Both the position numbers and the translations under genes were made by a program. The notes under the pieces were generated by a model. The model did no database searches, had not been told where the DNA came from, and saw only the letters and a list, made by a program, of their open reading frames with translations. A DNA stretch of 64,000 nucleotides from Apricaphanius iberus (lineage: Eukaryota; Chordata; Actinopteri; Cyprinodontiformes; Aphaniidae). Position 1 is the stretch's first letter. The number at the start of each line of letters is the position of its first letter. Of the stretch, positions 62,901 to 64,000 are shown in pieces. The stretch lies in the NCBI GenBank assembly GCA_028564705.1, contig JAPXFQ010000391.1, forward strand, positions 186,001-250,000. The letters are read 5' to 3'.

Positions 62901-63000
62901 TCACACTGGGGAGAAACCATATTCCTGCCCCTACTGCCCGAAGAACTTCACTCAGACCGGTCATCTGAAAAAGCATGTGCGAAATGTGCATAAAAAATAA
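50634..63000 (+). CDS. Gene C: large C2H2 zinc-finger/AT-hook protein, 1,476 aa, 5 coding exons
   Basis: Probable chromatin-associated DNA-binding protein. The exons are 50,634-50,904, 58,518-58,690, 58,800-58,866, 58,994-61,107 and 61,195-63,000, with GT/AG and phases 1, 0, 1, 0 all consistent. The start ATG lies in AAGATGTCGG. Residues 13-28 (VMESMLKSAIAETTKL) are the motif shared with genes A and B, followed by a predicted coiled coil. An AT-hook core (RGRPPKKRR) lies near residue 315. An acidic Asp/Glu/Tyr patch spans about 827-852. A Ser-Pro-Lys-rich stretch (repeated SPKR/SPK) covers about 1,000-1,140, and a strongly basic run lies near 1,190. Seven C2H2 fingers fill 1,284-1,473 and reach the C-terminus. 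Fingers 3 and 7 have the longer H-x4-H spacing. Targets cannot be inferred. Confidence 0.88.
51640..52575. mobile_element. Degenerate hAT-like region
   Basis: Begins near TAGGGGTGCACCGATT and ends at AATACCCAGCCCTA, an end shared with the element at 38,735-38,982. An internal run (about 51,902-51,975) resembles 38,856-38,930. No matching target duplication was found, so it may be a composite or a deletion product. Confidence 0.5.
52817..53425. mobile_element. Truncated copy of the 1-kb hAT family
   Basis: Starts at TAGGCCTGGGCGGTATACC and follows the reverse complement of 44,947-45,948 for about 600 bases. It breaks off after the 'tctgcccctagcggggttct' segment. The other end is missing. Confidence 0.82.
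53960..54480 (+). mobile_element. Transposon relic encoding part of a MADF-like domain
   Basis: The open frame at 54,047-54,445 contains MEEILINIVANHPVIHDTSS and a following Y-R-D-R-N-K-K, the start of a MADF-type (Myb/SANT-related) DNA-binding domain found in Harbinger-class transposons. The frame ends soon after, so the domain is incomplete. The upstream text, rich in 'gcgatgaagcgcg'-like words, suggests a transposon end. Element boundaries are unclear. Confidence 0.5.
54829..55747. mobile_element. Near-complete copy of the 1-kb hAT family
   Basis: Runs parallel to 52,817-53,425 and ends with CATACTGCCCACCCCTA, the intact right end. The left end is damaged (GGCCAGGTATAT...), and no target duplication was found. 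Confidence 0.82.
56113..56211 (+). pseudogene. Diverged 28S rRNA 5'-end-like fragment
   Basis: Contains CGCTGAATTTAAGCATA followed by an AAGC-GAGGA-like and AGTAAC-like series in the order seen near the start of eukaryotic 28S rRNA (from memory). About 100 bases with several substitutions and no continuation into the rest of the gene. Either a retrotransposed rRNA fragment or the head of a 28S-derived SINE. Confidence 0.6.
57539..58076. mobile_element. Non-autonomous Tc1-like element (538 bp) in gene C intron 1
   Basis: Terminal inverted repeats CAGTATAGACCAAAAGTTTG and (reverse complement) CAGTACAGATCAAAAGTTTG, flanked by TA at 57,537-57,538 and 58,077-58,078. The interior retains a fragment of the transposase C-terminus on the minus strand (near 57,880-57,930). 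It has the same ends as the copy at 8,624. Confidence 0.92.
58185..58202. promoter_or_regulatory. Possible second CTCF-like motif
   Basis: On the minus strand it reads CCACTAGGTGGTGCC, which keeps the CCACTAGGTGG core but not the GCA that follows. Weaker than the site at 50,225. Confidence 0.3.
58518..58690 (+). CDS. Gene C exon 2
   Basis: 173 bases between acceptor ATCTTTACAG|ATCTTG and donor ACAGAG|GTGCGT, phases 1 to 0. The product is charged and Tyr/Gln-rich. Confidence 0.85.
58800..58866 (+). CDS. Gene C exon 3
   Basis: 67 bases between acceptor TTCTTTACAG|TCCCAG and donor AAAATAG|GTAAGG, phases 0 to 1. It has the same phases as exon 3 of genes A and B but is shorter (67 against 109). 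Confidence 0.85.
58994..61107 (+). CDS. Gene C exon 4
   Basis: 2,114 bases from acceptor CTATTAACCAG|GTTCAT to donor AAATGAG|GTAAAC, phases 1 to 0. It encodes the long, mostly disordered Ser/Pro/Glu-rich region with the AT-hook and the acidic patch. Without splicing the frame would stop at 61,161. Confidence 0.9.
61195..63000 (+). CDS. Gene C exon 5 (finger exon)
   Basis: 1,806 bases from acceptor TTTTAACAG|TCCAGC to TAA at 62,998-63,000, phase 0. It carries the SPK-rich region, the basic run and all seven fingers. The intron before it (87 bp) has no counterpart in genes A or B. Confidence 0.93.
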   Translation, partial: SSINKPSNGAQSIVSRLRSHLQAHLKAKRSLEQVAENEMENKSFKKPRLNIQDSTAEPGRTACTVSLNKISGTQSLGLCKDNGEQNDVSRMSISTKESSNVGFKKTSPGRHSVSSNNVSSPESSKKSSSPKGRTSLKITKSTSVSPKRSPSDGVKKSTSVSSKSHAHEGCKIIANESTSKSTKSITQSPKRLTKVASSPDKTKCSEVENNLSHEMSGSPSYSIPPKSNPKTKSMKRDSSSLSPRRYIVTADHSIIETTKSEPESPSPKSLKMARDASSLQKAGEFSRKKPRQLKGRRGRKTSQKVINARKLAKAAKSRGRRRVGKKRGSYKKKKLELPIVPSGVVGKCQAKVWYPPTLPPNEKPITDIIRAPPQKVEYRVPNIPVRAPPIVSPLQPLAVIGRHLLRNQCGECGRVFTNSNALESHVSLHKIYRPFSCKLCGKYFPDAKTFKRHDRVHRNGRIHVCQHCGKGFVYRFGLSKHIQMVHGRIRPFICQVCGNGFYTKRDVEIHIRIHTGEKPFQCHICERRFTRKVELNVHLRWHNGEKRHWCQYCGKGFLDYNNLKRHRYIHTGEKPYSCPYCPKNFTQTGHLKKHVRNVHKK

Positions 63001-64000
63001 AATTGTAATACATTGAAAAACAGGGTACCACCTTGTTCCACATGTTACAGTGGGTGTTTTATCATAGGAAATAAAAATATGCTAATTTTCTGTTTATCAT
63101 AATTTTTTTCTTCTTCCGATACCATTCTGGTTTTATTGAAGACCTCATACAACAAGGATGTGTACAAAGTTTACAGCTTTAGAGAACAGTTTTATTTTTC
63201 TTCCAAATAGAAGATAAAGGTAGTATCTTGTAAATGCACGTAAGATTTTATCAAAAATAAACAAAAATGGCTGGTTCAAACTAACTAGCAAGATCCAAGT
63301 TGCAAAGTGTATAATGTGAATATAGGTGCATTGATGAGCCCTAAAGTTTCAATAGCATTTGCACAAAATACATTTAATTTAAATAGGTTGGTTCCTTATT
63401 GTTTTGAAACTATTATACAATGGCACAGTGTGCTTTTTATAGTCACTCCGCTTTTATATAGACGGAAGAAGCATTCTTAAACTATTTGCTGTGTAAAATA
63501 ATCTGGAAATGTAAGACTATTATGCAAAACTGTTTTGACTTTTAAATAATTATTTTAAGGGTGGAAAATTGGTTCTTCGAACTTTCTACCTGATTCAAGA
63601 ATAACAGTTACCAGATTTGTGGTAACCTGCATTTTTAATAATCTTTTAAAGATTGTCATAGGACAGCAAAATGACTTGCACAGACTGATTGCTCTGTGTA
63701 TTTCCCAGAATTTGCATGTTGTAGCTCTTAGACACTTTTGTTTTATTCAGTGAAACAAGTATTTAACTCATTTCTCCATAACCTCAAAAAAGGAAAATAT
63801 TTAAGAGAAATCGATAACATGACATTGTGATTTAAACCAGCAATGAACATTTTATTTATTTTTTTCTTTGTATTTGAGAGAATTGTTTTATATTGCAATT
63901 GTTTTATGTAGCTTTGTTAGGCTTAATGTTGTTTGACAGTTGACATGTATTGCTTTTGCAATAATTTAATATATGTATGTATGCTTTTATTGCATCAACA
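63001..64000 (+). other. Gene C 3' untranslated region and downstream sequence
   Basis: AT-rich. AATAAA hexamers occur at the stop itself (overlapping TAA) and at 63,070-63,075, and another poly-A-like AATAAA lies near 63,255. Which is used cannot be told. No further gene starts before the window ends. Confidence 0.5.

Noticed and set aside
1..64000. CRISPR arrays, operons, phage or viral genes
   Set aside because: No regularly spaced direct repeats with unique spacers, no compact gene runs and no capsid, envelope or integrase-type frames. The window is eukaryotic nuclear DNA.

Overview
This window looks like nuclear DNA of a ray-finned (teleost) fish. It is AT-rich and intron-containing, and it is dense in teleost-type mobile DNA: Tc1-like elements, several hAT-type elements with 8-bp target duplications, PIF/Harbinger relics, an L2/CR1-type reverse transcriptase and RTE-type LINE tails. 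I cannot name the species. There are no prokaryotic operons, CRISPR arrays or complete RNA genes.

Layout: positions 1 to about 25,800 hold no gene I can support, only unique AT-rich sequence and transposon remains. The clearest remains are a reverse transcriptase fragment near 10 kb, a PIF/Harbinger-like element at 12.0-12.6 kb, a hAT element at 17.5-18.2 kb, and a GC-rich 1.45-kb insertion at 18.8-20.3 kb nested in another element. From 25.8 kb to the end lie three spliced C2H2 zinc-finger genes. Gene A (minus, 32,083 to 25,813) and gene B (minus, 48,604 to 36,379) are followed by gene C (plus, 50,634 to 63,000), which is head-to-head with B across about 2 kb. I rebuilt the exons by hand from splice sites and reading phase. 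Every junction agrees, giving proteins of 580, 539 and 1,476 residues.

The three genes are paralogues. Each first exon encodes the same short helical motif, V-M-E-[AST]-x2-K-[SA]-A-[MI]-x-E-[VIT]-T-[RK]-L. The first three introns have the same phases (1, 0, 1) in all three genes. Finger arrays are C-terminal: three in A, five in B (one degenerate) and seven in C. C also has an AT-hook, a Ser-Pro-Lys-rich stretch and an additional intron. I see no KRAB, SCAN, BTB or ZAD domain. They are probably nuclear DNA-binding proteins, but targets and partners cannot be read from the sequence.

The large introns (3.2 kb in A, 9.2 kb in B, 7.6 kb in C) are filled with transposons, several nested, including broken transposon genes with Myb/SANT-like, MADF-like and pogo-like DNA-binding domains. 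A near-consensus CTCF motif lies about 0.4 kb upstream of the gene C start codon.
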